In this document: piece after piece, positions 38,160 through 44,362 of the stretch
How positions within the stretch are numbered: the first letter of the stretch is position 1
Layout of the letters: each line of letters begins with the position of its first letter
Assembly: GCF_002002705.1 (NCBI RefSeq)
Contig: NZ_MUNS01000043.1
Coordinates: 1-44,362, forward strand
DNA from: Polaromonas sp. C04
Lineage (GTDB): Bacteria > Pseudomonadota > Gammaproteobacteria > Burkholderiales > Burkholderiaceae_C
Direction of reading: 5' to 3'
DNA length: 44,362 nucleotides
Made by a program: the position numbers and the translations under genes
Notes under the pieces: generated by a model
The model's database searches: none
What the model was told of the DNA's origin: nothing
What the model saw: the letters and a program-made list of their open reading frames with translations, nothing else

Positions 38160-38188
38160 TATAATTCATCGGATGATTTTATGAATTA
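38160..38188. promoter_or_regulatory. gntR promoter -10 with dyad operators
   Basis: TATAAT (38160-38165) is followed or overlapped by two dyads: TAATTCAT (38162-38169) with ATGAATTA (38181-38188), and the shorter TCATC-G-GATGA (38166-38176). They lie 17-45 bases before the gntR start and are likely sites of self-repression. No good -35 is seen. Confidence 0.5.
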
Positions 38189-38204
38189 ACGCAATATCAC
38201 GCCC

Positions 38205-38909
38205 ATGCTCGCCCAAGCCCCCAGAACCTCGCTGGCCGATACCGCCGCCGCCGGCATCCGCACGGAGATCGCCAGCGGCCGCTGGGCCGTGGGCACACGC
38301 ATCCCGATCGAGTCGCAGCTGGCGCACAGGCTGGGCGTGAGCCGCGGCACGGTGCGCGAGGCCATCAGGACGCTGGTGCACGGCGGGCTGCTCGAGGTAC
38401 GCCAGGGCTCGGGCACCTATGTGCTGTCAAACGTCGACCCGTCGGAGGGCCTGCACAAGCTGCGCCGCGCCAGCCTGCGCGACCAGTTCGAGCTGCGCTG
38501 CGCGCTCGAGGTCGAGGCGGCGCGCCTGGCCGCGCTGCGCCACACGGCGCACGATTTGCGCCGGCTGCGGACCCTGCTCGACCAGCGCGGCAGCCGCGAG
38601 GACGCGCAGGGCGCGGCCGGCTTCATCGAGCGCGACATGGCGTTCCACCTCGCGATCGTCGACATCTCCGGCAACCTGGCGCTGGTGGAAACCTGCCGCT
38701 TCGTGTCCGGCTACATCAGGGAAACCATCGCCAGCACGATGGGCGACGGCCCGCCCGAGCCCGGCGAAGACGCGCACCGCGCCATCGTCGACGCCATCGC
38801 GAGCCGCGACCCCGAGCGTGCCGCCGCCGCCGTGCGCGCCTTCATGGCGCCCATGATCGCGGCACTCACCCCCACCACGGCCACCACGATGGCCACGACC
38901 GCTCCATGA
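38205..38909 (+). CDS. GntR-family regulator, FCD domain
   Basis: A 234-residue FadR-subfamily regulator. The winged helix-turn-helix is clear (IPIESQLAHRLGVSRGTVREAIRTLVHGGLLEVRQGSGTYV), and residues about 90-225 form the FCD ligand-binding domain with conserved His/Asp/Arg positions (FHLAIVDISGN; DAHRAIVDAIASRD). The ligand is probably an organic acid. It overlaps the MFS transporter gene by four bases (ATGA) and so is co-translated; it likely controls that transporter and itself through dyads upstream. The C-terminus is Thr/Ala-rich and low in complexity. Confidence 0.93.
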   Translation: MLAQAPRTSLADTAAAGIRTEIASGRWAVGTRIPIESQLAHRLGVSRGTVREAIRTLVHGGLLEVRQGSGTYVLSNVDPSEGLHKLRRASLRDQFELRCALEVEAARLAALRHTAHDLRRLRTLLDQRGSREDAQGAAGFIERDMAFHLAIVDISGNLALVETCRFVSGYIRETIASTMGDGPPEPGEDAHRAIVDAIASRDPERAAAAVRAFMAPMIAALTPTTATTMATTAP

Positions 38910-40186
38910 ACGCCCCCGCCGCCACACACCCCATCCTCGACGACCTGCTGATCGACACCGAGGCCGACAACCGGCCGCCGCCGCGCGCGACGCCCGCCGC
39001 GAGCCGGGGCCGCCAGCTGCTGCTGGGCCTGAGCGTGGTGCTGATCGCGTTCAACCTGCGCCCGGTATTTTCCAGCCTGTCGGTGACGCTGCCCGAAATC
39101 ATGGCCACGAGCGGCCTCACGCCCACCGCCGCGAGCTTCCTCACGACGCTGCCGGTGCTGTGCCTGGGCCTGTTCGCGCCGCTGGCGCCGTGGCTCGGGC
39201 GCCGCTTCGGCACCGAACGCACGCTCCTGGGCTGCATGCTGCTGATCGTCGTCGGCACGCTGGCGCGCGGCAGCGGCAGCCTGGTCCTGCTGTTCGTCGC
39301 GTCGGCCATCGCCGGCATCGGCATCGCGGTCAACAACGTGCTGTTGCCCGCCCTCTTCAAGCGCGACTTCGCGCACCGGGCCGCCCTCATGATGGGGCTG
39401 TACACGATGGCGGTGTGCGGCGGCGCGGCCGGCGCGGCCGGCCTGACCGTTCCGCTGGAGCATGCGCTGGGCGGCGGCTGGCCCCGCGCGCTGGCGCTGT
39501 GGGCCGTGCCGGCCGCGCTCGTCACGCTCTTGTGGGCGCCGCTGGCGCTGCCTTTGAAACCCCGCGCCAGCGAATCGGGCGTCACGGTGCGCGGCCTGTG
39601 GCGCGACCGCCTGGCCTGGCAGGTAACGTTGTTCATGGGCCTGCAGTCCGCCCTCGCCTACATCGTGATGGGCTGGCTCGCGCCGATCCTGCGCGAGCGC
39701 GGCCTGGACGCCGCCACGGCCGGCTATGTGGTCTCGGTGTCGGTCATGACCCAGGTGCTCACCTGCCTCGTGGTGCCGTCGATCGCGGCCCGCTGCCGCA
39801 ACCAGGTCGGCATCGCGGTCACTGTCGCCGTGCTCACGGTCGCGGCCATGCTCGCCTGCCTGTTCGCGCCGCTGGCCGGCGTGTGGGCGTGGGCGGTACT
39901 GCTCGGCATCGCGCAGGGCGGCTCGTTCGCGCTCGCGCTCACGCTCATCGTGCTGCGCTCGCCCGACTCGCACGTGGCCGCGCAGCTCTCCGGCATGGCC
40001 CAGGGCGTGGGCTACCTGGTGGCCGCCTTCGGGCCGCTGCTGGTCGGGTTGCTGCGCGGCTGGACGGGCAGCTTCGCGTCTTCGGCCGTGCTGTTCGTGC
40101 TGATCGGCGCGGCGCTCGTGGCCAGCGGCCTGGGCGCCGGCCGCACGCAGTACGTGCGCGCCGTGGCGGTCGCCAAGACCAGCTGA
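38906..40186 (+). CDS. MFS transporter, CynX/NimT-like
   Basis: A 426-residue major facilitator transporter with about 12 hydrophobic helices starting near residue 37. The first helix region NLRPVFSSLSVTLPEIMATSGL, helix 2-3 loop WLGRRFGTE, and IAVNNVLLPALFKRDF point to the CynX/NimT (cyanate/2-nitroimidazole) group. The N-terminal 35 residues are cytosolic. Its ATG overlaps the gntR stop. Substrate is unknown; the GntR-type partner suggests uptake or export of an organic acid or nitrogen compound. The pair is flanked by direct repeats, suggesting it was inserted as a unit. Confidence 0.92.
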   Translation: MNAPAATHPILDDLLIDTEADNRPPPRATPAASRGRQLLLGLSVVLIAFNLRPVFSSLSVTLPEIMATSGLTPTAASFLTTLPVLCLGLFAPLAPWLGRRFGTERTLLGCMLLIVVGTLARGSGSLVLLFVASAIAGIGIAVNNVLLPALFKRDFAHRAALMMGLYTMAVCGGAAGAAGLTVPLEHALGGGWPRALALWAVPAALVTLLWAPLALPLKPRASESGVTVRGLWRDRLAWQVTLFMGLQSALAYIVMGWLAPILRERGLDAATAGYVVSVSVMTQVLTCLVVPSIAARCRNQVGIAVTVAVLTVAAMLACLFAPLAGVWAWAVLLGIAQGGSFALALTLIVLRSPDSHVAAQLSGMAQGVGYLVAAFGPLLVGLLRGWTGSFASSAVLFVLIGAALVASGLGAGRTQYVRAVAVAKTS

Positions 40187-40199
40187 GATTCATCGCACC

Positions 40200-40673
40200 T
40201 CACACCGGCAGCGCCGTGGTGGCCTTCACCCGGTCCATCACAAAGCTGGTTTTGCAGTCCTGCACGCTCGGGTGCTTGAGCAGCGTGTCCATGATGAAGC
40301 GGCTGTAGTGCGCCATGTCGGCCATCACCACGCGCAGCAAATAGTCCATCTCGCCGGTCAGCGCGGCGCATTCCACCACCTCGGGCCAGGTCTGCACGCT
40401 GGCGCGGAACAGGTCCATCGGGTTGCGCTTGTGGCTCTCGGTGTGCTTTTCCAGCCGCACGTTGATGTAGGCCGTGAGGCCCAGGCCAACCGCCTCCGGC
40501 TTGACCAGCGCCACGTAGCGGTCGATCACGCCCGTCGCCTCCAGCCGCTTCACGCGGCGCAGCACGGCGCTGGGCGACAGGCTCACGGCCTCGGCGATCT
40601 GGTCGTAGGTGGCGCGCCCATCCGCCTGCAGACTGCGAAGAATCTGTTTATCGAGCTTGTCGAGTGCTTCCAT
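40200..40673 (-). CDS. Lrp/AsnC-family regulator
   Basis: A 157-residue Lrp/AsnC regulator with the N-terminal helix-turn-helix (KLDKQILRSLQADGRATYDQIAEAVSLSPSAVLRRVKRLEATGVI) and C-terminal ligand domain (VECAALTGEMDYLLRVVMADMAHYSRFI). It is divergent from 4-hydroxyphenylpyruvate dioxygenase with 112 bases between, and a TGCAG/CTGCA dyad lies just upstream, so it probably controls phenylalanine and tyrosine catabolism with an aromatic amino acid as signal. ATG 40673 opens MEALDKLDKQILR; an in-frame ATG at 40700 would extend it by nine residues and has no better support. Confidence 0.93.
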   Translation of the reverse strand: MEALDKLDKQILRSLQADGRATYDQIAEAVSLSPSAVLRRVKRLEATGVIDRYVALVKPEAVGLGLTAYINVRLEKHTESHKRNPMDLFRASVQTWPEVVECAALTGEMDYLLRVVMADMAHYSRFIMDTLLKHPSVQDCKTSFVMDRVKATTALPV

Positions 40674-40684
40674 CAAAAGTATTT

Positions 40685-40699
40685 TGCAGTTTTCCTGCA
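40685..40699. promoter_or_regulatory. Lrp-type operator
   Basis: TGCAG-TTTTC-CTGCA is a perfect 15-base dyad with AT-rich centre, 12 bases upstream of the lrp start. The size and layout suit Lrp/AsnC sites. A second TGCAG lies at about 40726. Confidence 0.5.
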
Positions 40700-40785
40700 T
40701 TCGATACAAATCGGGCGCCTCAATATGCAGAAAAAATGATGTGCAACGCTTATATATTTGAGAGTTACACCCTGGAGACTTCGCC

Positions 40786-41922
40786 ATGACCGCAACCTCG
40801 CCGGCCACCACGCCGCAGCCCGCCACCGCCTGGGACAACCCCATGGGCACCGACGGCTTCGAATTCATCGAATACGCCGCACCCGACCCGGCCGCCATGG
40901 GCGCGCTGTTCGAGCGCATGGGCTTCACGCCGGTCGCCAAACACCGGCACAAGAACGTCACGCTGTACCGCCAGGGCGGCATCAACTTCATCATCAACGC
41001 CGAGCCCGACTCGTTCGCGCAGCGCTTCGCGCGCCAGCATGGCCCGAGCATCTGCGCCATCGCCTTTCGCGTGCAGGACACGCGGCGCGCCTATGCGCGC
41101 GCGCTCGACCTGGGCGCCTTCGGCTACGCGGGCCACGCGGGACCGGGCGAGCTCAACATCCCGGCCATCAAGGGCATCGGCGACAGCCTGATCTATCTGG
41201 TGGACCGCTGGCGCGGCAAGAACGGCGCCAGGGACGGCGACATCGGCAACATCAGCTTCTTCGACGTGGACTTCGAGGCCCTGCCCGGGCTGGACGCGAA
41301 AGAGGCGCTGAACCCGCCCGGCAACGGCCTGACCTACATCGACCACCTCACGCACAACGTGCACCGCGGCCGCATGAACGAGTGGGCCGACTTCTACGAG
41401 CGGCTGTTCAACTTCCGCGAGATCCGCTACTTCGACATCGAAGGCCAGGTCACCGGCGTGAAGAGCAAGGCCATGACCAGCCCCTGCGGCAAGATCCGCA
41501 TCCCGATCAACGAGGAAGGCAACGAGACCGCCGGCCAGATCCAGGAGTACCTGGACATGTACCGCGGCGAAGGCATCCAGCACATCGCGCTCGGCTCGAA
41601 CGACCTGTTCGCCACCGTGGACGCCCTGCGCGAGCGCGGCGTCAAGCTGCTCGACACCATCGACACCTATTACGAGCTGATCGACAAGCGCATCCCCGGC
41701 CACGGCGAGAACGTGGCCGAACTGCACAAGCGCAAGATCCTGCTGGACGGCAAGAAGGGCGCGCTGCTGCTGCAGATCTTCAGCGAGAACCAGCTGGGGC
41801 CCATCTTCTTCGAATTCATCCAGCGCAAGGGCGACGACGGTTTTGGCGAAGGCAACTTCAAGGCCTTGTTCGAGTCCATCGAACTCGACCAGATGCGCCG
41901 CGGCGTGCTGGGAACCAAGTGA
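40786..41922 (+). CDS. hpd: 4-hydroxyphenylpyruvate dioxygenase
   Basis: HPPD converts 4-hydroxyphenylpyruvate to homogentisate with an Fe(II) centre. The 378-residue protein has both vicinal oxygen chelate halves. Iron ligands are in [11 protein letters not shown] (His), [11 protein letters not shown] (His) and the late [26 protein letters not shown] (Glu), the hallmark C-terminal helix. GGAG lies about nine bases upstream of ATG 40786. It is divergent from the Lrp gene and precedes phhA by about 170 bases, giving two enzymes of one path. Confidence 0.97.
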   Translation: MTATSPATTPQPATAWDNPMGTDGFEFIEYAAPDPAAMGALFERMGFTPVAKHRHKNVTLYRQGGINFIINAEPDSFAQRFARQHGPSICAIAFRVQDTRRAYARALDLGAFGYAGHAGPGELNIPAIKGIGDSLIYLVDRWRGKNGARDGDIGNISFFDVDFEALPGLDAKEALNPPGNGLTYIDHLTHNVHRGRMNEWADFYERLFNFREIRYFDIEGQVTGVKSKAMTSPCGKIRIPINEEGNETAGQIQEYLDMYRGEGIQHIALGSNDLFATVDALRERGVKLLDTIDTYYELIDKRIPGHGENVAELHKRKILLDGKKGALLLQIFSENQLGPIFFEFIQRKGDDGFGEGNFKALFESIELDQMRRGVLGTK

Positions 41923-41944
41923 GTCCCTGCCCTTCCCGCCGGTT

Positions 41945-42060
41945 TGTCATTCCCGCGCGCACCCCTGTCATTCCCGCGCAGGCGGGAATCCATGCCCGCA
42001 TATCAAAAAGCGCCTGTGCCGCTACTGCCGTGGATTCCCGCCTGCGCGGGAATGACAGCA
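41945..42060 (+). repeat. REP-type TCATTCCCG inverted pair
   Basis: GTCATTCCCGCG (41946 and again near 41968) with CGCAGGCGGGAATCCA faces the inverted GTGGATTCCCGCCTGCGCGG (about 42029-42048) and GGGAATGACAG. The unit is 110 bases long, between hpd and phhA. It is the better-formed relative of the cluster at 29148-29322 and can fold into a long hairpin. Confidence 0.75.
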
Positions 42061-42093
42061 AGTCGCAATAACCAACTTGGGAGCATGACCAAC

Positions 42094-42954
42094 ATGGCCG
42101 TTGAACCCGCCATCTACGGCGCCAGCGAGCGCCCGCCGCGCGGCGACTACGCCCGCGAGGGGCTGGTGCAGGCCGACTACACCTGCCCGCAGAATTACGC
42201 CGCCTACACCGCGCAGGACCACGACACCTACCGGCGCCTGTACGAGCGCCAGGCCGCGCTCATTCCCGGCTTGGCCTGCGACGAGTTCATCGCCGCGCTG
42301 CCCGCGCTGGGCGCGAAGGACCACATCCCGCGCTTCGAGGACATCAACGCGCGGTTGTTTAAGGCCACGCGCTGGGAAATCGTCGCCGTGCCCGGACTCA
42401 TCCCCGAGGTGCCATTCTTCACGCTGCTGGCGAACCGCAAGTTCCCCGTGACCGACTGGCTGCGCACGCCCGAAGAGTTCGACTACATCGTCGAGCCCGA
42501 CGTGTTCCACGACCTGTTCGGCCACGTGCCGCTGCTGTTCAACCCGGTGTATGCCGACCACATCCAGGACTACGGCCGCGGCGCCCTGAAAGCGCACGGA
42601 CTGGGCGCCTGCGAGCAGCTGAGCCGGCTCTACTGGTACACCATCGAATTCGGGCTGATGCGCCAGCCGGATGGCCTGCGTGCCTACGGTGCCGGCATCC
42701 TGAGCTCCAGCGGCGAGCTGCAGCACGCGGTGCGCAGCGAAATACCCAACAGAATCGCCCTCAGCCCAGAGCGGGCCATGCGCACGCGCTACAAGATCGA
42801 TAGCTACCAGCAAACCTACTTCGTCATCGACAGCTTCCAGCAGCTGTTCGACCTGACCGCGCCCGACTTCACGCCGCTGTACGGGCGCGTGAAGGCGCAG
42901 CCCGAACTCGCGGCGGATGCGCGGCTGCCTGAAGACGTCGTCATCGCGCGCTGA
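42094..42954 (+). CDS. phhA: phenylalanine 4-hydroxylase
   Basis: PhhA hydroxylates phenylalanine to tyrosine with a pterin and Fe(II). The 286-residue protein has the iron ligands His139 and His144 in VFHDLFGHVPLL and Glu185 in YWYTIEFGL. ATG 42094 has GGGAG at 42079-42083, ten bases away; the in-frame ATG at 42085 is only one base from that site and so is less likely. It follows hpd on the same strand behind a REP element and completes the catabolic set with a transaminase not in the window. No pterin-4a-carbinolamine dehydratase (phhB) is adjacent. Confidence 0.97.
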   Translation: MAVEPAIYGASERPPRGDYAREGLVQADYTCPQNYAAYTAQDHDTYRRLYERQAALIPGLACDEFIAALPALGAKDHIPRFEDINARLFKATRWEIVAVPGLIPEVPFFTLLANRKFPVTDWLRTPEEFDYIVEPDVFHDLFGHVPLLFNPVYADHIQDYGRGALKAHGLGACEQLSRLYWYTIEFGLMRQPDGLRAYGAGILSSSGELQHAVRSEIPNRIALSPERAMRTRYKIDSYQQTYFVIDSFQQLFDLTAPDFTPLYGRVKAQPELAADARLPEDVVIAR

Positions 42955-42970
42955 TTGCAGCCTCGCCCTC

Positions 42971-43024
42971 TTGACGTAGGGATGGCCTCCAGAGTAGGAT
43001 TCAATCCCATTAGGTCAATGGAGG
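42971..43024 (+). promoter_or_regulatory. parDE promoter with operator
   Basis: TTGACG (42971-42976) and TAGGAT (42995-43000) are 18 bases apart. Downstream, CCATT-AGGTC-AATGG (43007-43021) is a dyad that overlaps the GGAGG ribosome site (43020-43024), six bases before the parD start. It is a plausible self-repression site for the antitoxin. Confidence 0.55.
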
Positions 43025-43030
43025 CCGATC

Positions 43031-43318
43031 ATGCGGACCACACAGCAATTCAGTATCACCCTGCCCAACGAAATGGCGGACATTGTGAAAACCAAAGTCG
43101 CGGCCGGCGAGTACGCGACTGAGAGCGAAGTCATCCGGGACGGGCTGCGCGCCCTGATGGCCCGCGACCGCGCCATGGATCATTGGCTGCGGCAAGAAGT
43201 AGGACCCGCCTACGACGCGCTGAAGGCCAACCCGGCGCGGGCGGTCACCGTTGACCAGGTGCGGGCAACGCTTGCGGCCGAGCACAGGAAGCACAAGAAG
43301 GCCACTGCAAAAGCGTGA
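43031..43318 (+). CDS. parD: ParD-family antitoxin
   Basis: A 95-residue antitoxin. Residues about 1-45 form a ribbon-helix-helix DNA-binding domain (TTQQFSITLPNEMADIVKTKVAAGEYATESEVIRDGLRAL), and the remainder, with a Lys-rich tail (EHRKHKKATAKA), would wrap the toxin. GGAGG six bases before ATG 43031 is a strong ribosome site. Its stop overlaps the toxin start by one base. It should neutralise ParE and repress the shared promoter. Confidence 0.92.
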   Translation: MRTTQQFSITLPNEMADIVKTKVAAGEYATESEVIRDGLRALMARDRAMDHWLRQEVGPAYDALKANPARAVTVDQVRATLAAEHRKHKKATAKA

Positions 43319-43632
43319 TGCGGCACACCGTCGTTTTCACGCCAGAAGCACAGGAACAGCTCGCCGCGCTCTACCGGTACATTGCGGCCGCAGCTTCGCC
43401 AGAGATTGCTGAGCGCTACACGAGTGCCATCGTCACGTATTGCGAAGGCTTGCGGGACTTCCCGCATCGAGGCACCCGCCGCGACGACGTGCGCCCCGGC
43501 CTGCGCATCACGAACTACAAAAAGCGGGCGGTGATCGCCTTTGCCGTGGATGCCGAGCAAGTCTCCATCATTGGTATTTTCTACGGCGGCCAGGATTACG
43601 AGACGGCATTGCAATCCGATTTAGACGACTAA
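43318..43632 (+). CDS. parE: ParE-family toxin
   Basis: A 104-residue RelE/ParE-superfamily toxin. VVFTPEAQEQLAALYRYIAAAASPEIAERY is the N-terminal family signature and YCEGLRDFPHRGTRRDDVRPGLRITNYKKRAVIAFAVD the conserved core; it ends IGIFYGGQDYETALQSDLDD as in complete family members. ParE toxins poison DNA gyrase, while RelE relatives cut mRNA; sequence favours the former but cannot settle it. ATG 43318 shares one base with the parD stop; GTG 43315 is an alternative. An IS1595-family remnant begins just after the stop. Confidence 0.9.
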   Translation: MRHTVVFTPEAQEQLAALYRYIAAAASPEIAERYTSAIVTYCEGLRDFPHRGTRRDDVRPGLRITNYKKRAVIAFAVDAEQVSIIGIFYGGQDYETALQSDLDD

Positions 43633-43637
43633 ATCGG
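43616..43637. terminator. hairpin across the parE stop
   Basis: CCGATTTAG-ACGA-CTAAATCGG is a perfect nine-base-pair hairpin containing the parE stop codon TAA. It could end parDE transcription, or mark the insertion boundary of the adjacent IS1595-family element, whose end may read GGGCTATGTCTGC. Confidence 0.45.
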
Positions 43638-43638
43638 G

Positions 43639-44241
43639 CTATGTCTGCATTAGCTGTTGAGATGGGAATCTCCCGAGCGCTTCGCACAAACAAGCGGTAG
43701 GTGAGATGTTTTGGCGGTAGCGCTCCATCATGCGGCGCCAGCCGAGGTAGTTTTCCAGGTACTTGGTGGCCACCCCGTGAAAGCGGCGAATCCACTCCTT
43801 GAGGCGACTATCGTAGGCGTTGACATTTTGGATATGGAAGGCTCCGTCGATGACCCGAACGCCCTGTTGGACATTGATGGCCCGATGGGTCAGGCCCATG
43901 TCACGGGCAACCGTTTGATAGACCCGAGCGCCATCCGTGCACAGAATGGCGTCCCGGTCCACCAAGGGGCGCAGCACGGCGGCGACATGGGGCGCGTCGA
44001 TCTTGTCCAACCTGAAGTCGGCGGTTTGTCCGCCGCGGTCACGCACTACGAGCACCGCAATGCGCTCCCAATGGGTGCCCACCCCTGCGCGTTTGCGTGC
44101 GGGCCGTGGCAACTTACGCTGGCCCTTGAAGGACTCCAAAAAGAAGGTTTCATCGGCCTCGACAATCCCACCCTCGTGCTCAGCGCGGTGTGCGGCCGCA
44201 GCCTCAAGAAAGCGATGGCGCCAGCGAAATGCGGTGTGAAC
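43639..44241 (-). pseudogene. IS1595-family transposase, 5-prime truncated
   Basis: The frame encodes the DDE domain of an IS1595-family transposase: VEADETFFLES (first Asp), CTDGARVYQ (second Asp) and HIQNVNAYDSRLKEWIRRFHGVATKYLENYLGWRR near the C-terminus, ending in LMQT. The usual N-terminal zinc ribbon and helix-turn-helix are missing: homology begins with TAFRWRHRF at about 44235, and upstream codons come from the end of an IS3-family element. The gene cannot make a full transposase. Its 3-prime end is 6 bases from the parE stop. Confidence 0.85.
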
Positions 44242-44362
44242 TTGCCCCTGTTGTCCGCACTCCATAGGCTGCCCGTTATGCGGACTTCCTGTCTTGCTGC
44301 TGGGCCGCGATCCAGCGTTGCTCAAACGTCATTGGGCTGACGTAGCCCAGCGTCGAGTGCAA
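44242..44362 (-). mobile_element. IS3-family element, right end only
   Basis: The window stops inside an IS3-family element. After the transposase stop (44276) there are about 35 bases of end sequence (GGGCAGCC ... GTGCGGACAACAGGGGCAAG) before the IS1595-family homology starts. The exact boundary cannot be fixed without the other end. The element is inserted in the IS1595-family gene. Confidence 0.6.
44276..44362 (-). CDS. IS3-family transposase OrfB, C-terminal fragment
   Basis: The last 28 codons of an IS3-family OrfB: HSTLGYVSPMTFEQRWIA is the conserved end of the integrase core of these transposases (the HSxLGY-SP-FE pattern), followed by AQQQDRKSA and TAA. The gene enters from beyond 44362, so its length and integrity are unknown. 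Confidence 0.8.
   Translation of the reverse strand: MHSTLGYVSPMTFEQRWIAAQQQDRKSA

Noticed and set aside
38866-39973. Long minus-strand frames opposite the MFS transporter
   Set aside because: Composition is that of shadow frames and the plus strand has a clear 12-helix transporter.

Overview
The window looks like a chromosomal segment of a high-GC betaproteobacterium, most likely Comamonadaceae (Burkholderiales; Polaromonas/Variovorax/Rhodoferax-like). The grounds are the protein families and gene orders (DUF1800-DUF1501 pair, corC-lnt-glyQ-glyS-gmhB-acyltransferase-metallopeptidase block, Lrp-hpd-phhA), and a short dispersed repeat (AATAGCT ... GGGCTACAGCC) that I associate with this family. 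No database search was possible; identifications rest on motifs and family knowledge.

Layout. (1) 1-3600: an accessory-looking part of visibly lower GC with two alpha/beta hydrolases, one small secreted protein and about 800 bases without a convincing gene. (2) 3595-6650: an AraC-type regulator divergent from a lipoprotein carboxylesterase. (3) 6700-13060: lipoyl synthase behind a foldable leader, a small conserved protein, an SDR, a LysR regulator divergent from two aldo/keto reductases, and a HAD phosphatase. (4) 13063-17134: ychJ-like and rhodanese genes, then the DUF1501/DUF1800 secreted pair with a small periplasmic protein. (5) 17287-21083: an acyl-CoA dehydrogenase, a divergent porin and a thiolase. 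(6) 21127-29107: thiC with a TPP riboswitch, and a probable leucine/acyl-CoA catabolic unit (MerR regulator, thioesterase, isovaleryl-CoA dehydrogenase, carbonic anhydrase, aceK) divergent from an MBL-fold hydrolase. (7) 29339-38024: a long minus-strand run for envelope lipid maturation and glycyl-tRNA synthetase. (8) 38083-40240: a gntR-MFS pair bounded by direct repeats derived from an lrp 3-prime end. (9) 40200-42954: Lrp, 4-hydroxyphenylpyruvate dioxygenase and phenylalanine hydroxylase. (10) 42971-44362: a parDE toxin-antitoxin pair, an IS1595-family remnant and the end of an IS3-family element that interrupts it.

How parts work together. Two nearly identical palindromes (21127-21148 and 28001-28021) probably place the thiolase and the liuR/MBL divergent promoters under one MerR-type regulator, making a small regulon for branched-chain acyl-CoA breakdown; carbonic anhydrase and AceK in the same run fit bicarbonate supply and glyoxylate-shunt control when growth depends on acetyl-CoA. 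PhhA and HPPD carry out the first and third steps of phenylalanine breakdown to homogentisate, with the adjacent Lrp-type regulator as likely control.

I found no defence island, secretion system, CRISPR array or other large undescribed system. The best unexplained signals are the in-frame and gene-boundary copies of the short repeat, the alternative-fold leader before lipA, the lrp-remnant direct repeats around gntR-MFS, and an in-frame insert in glyS.
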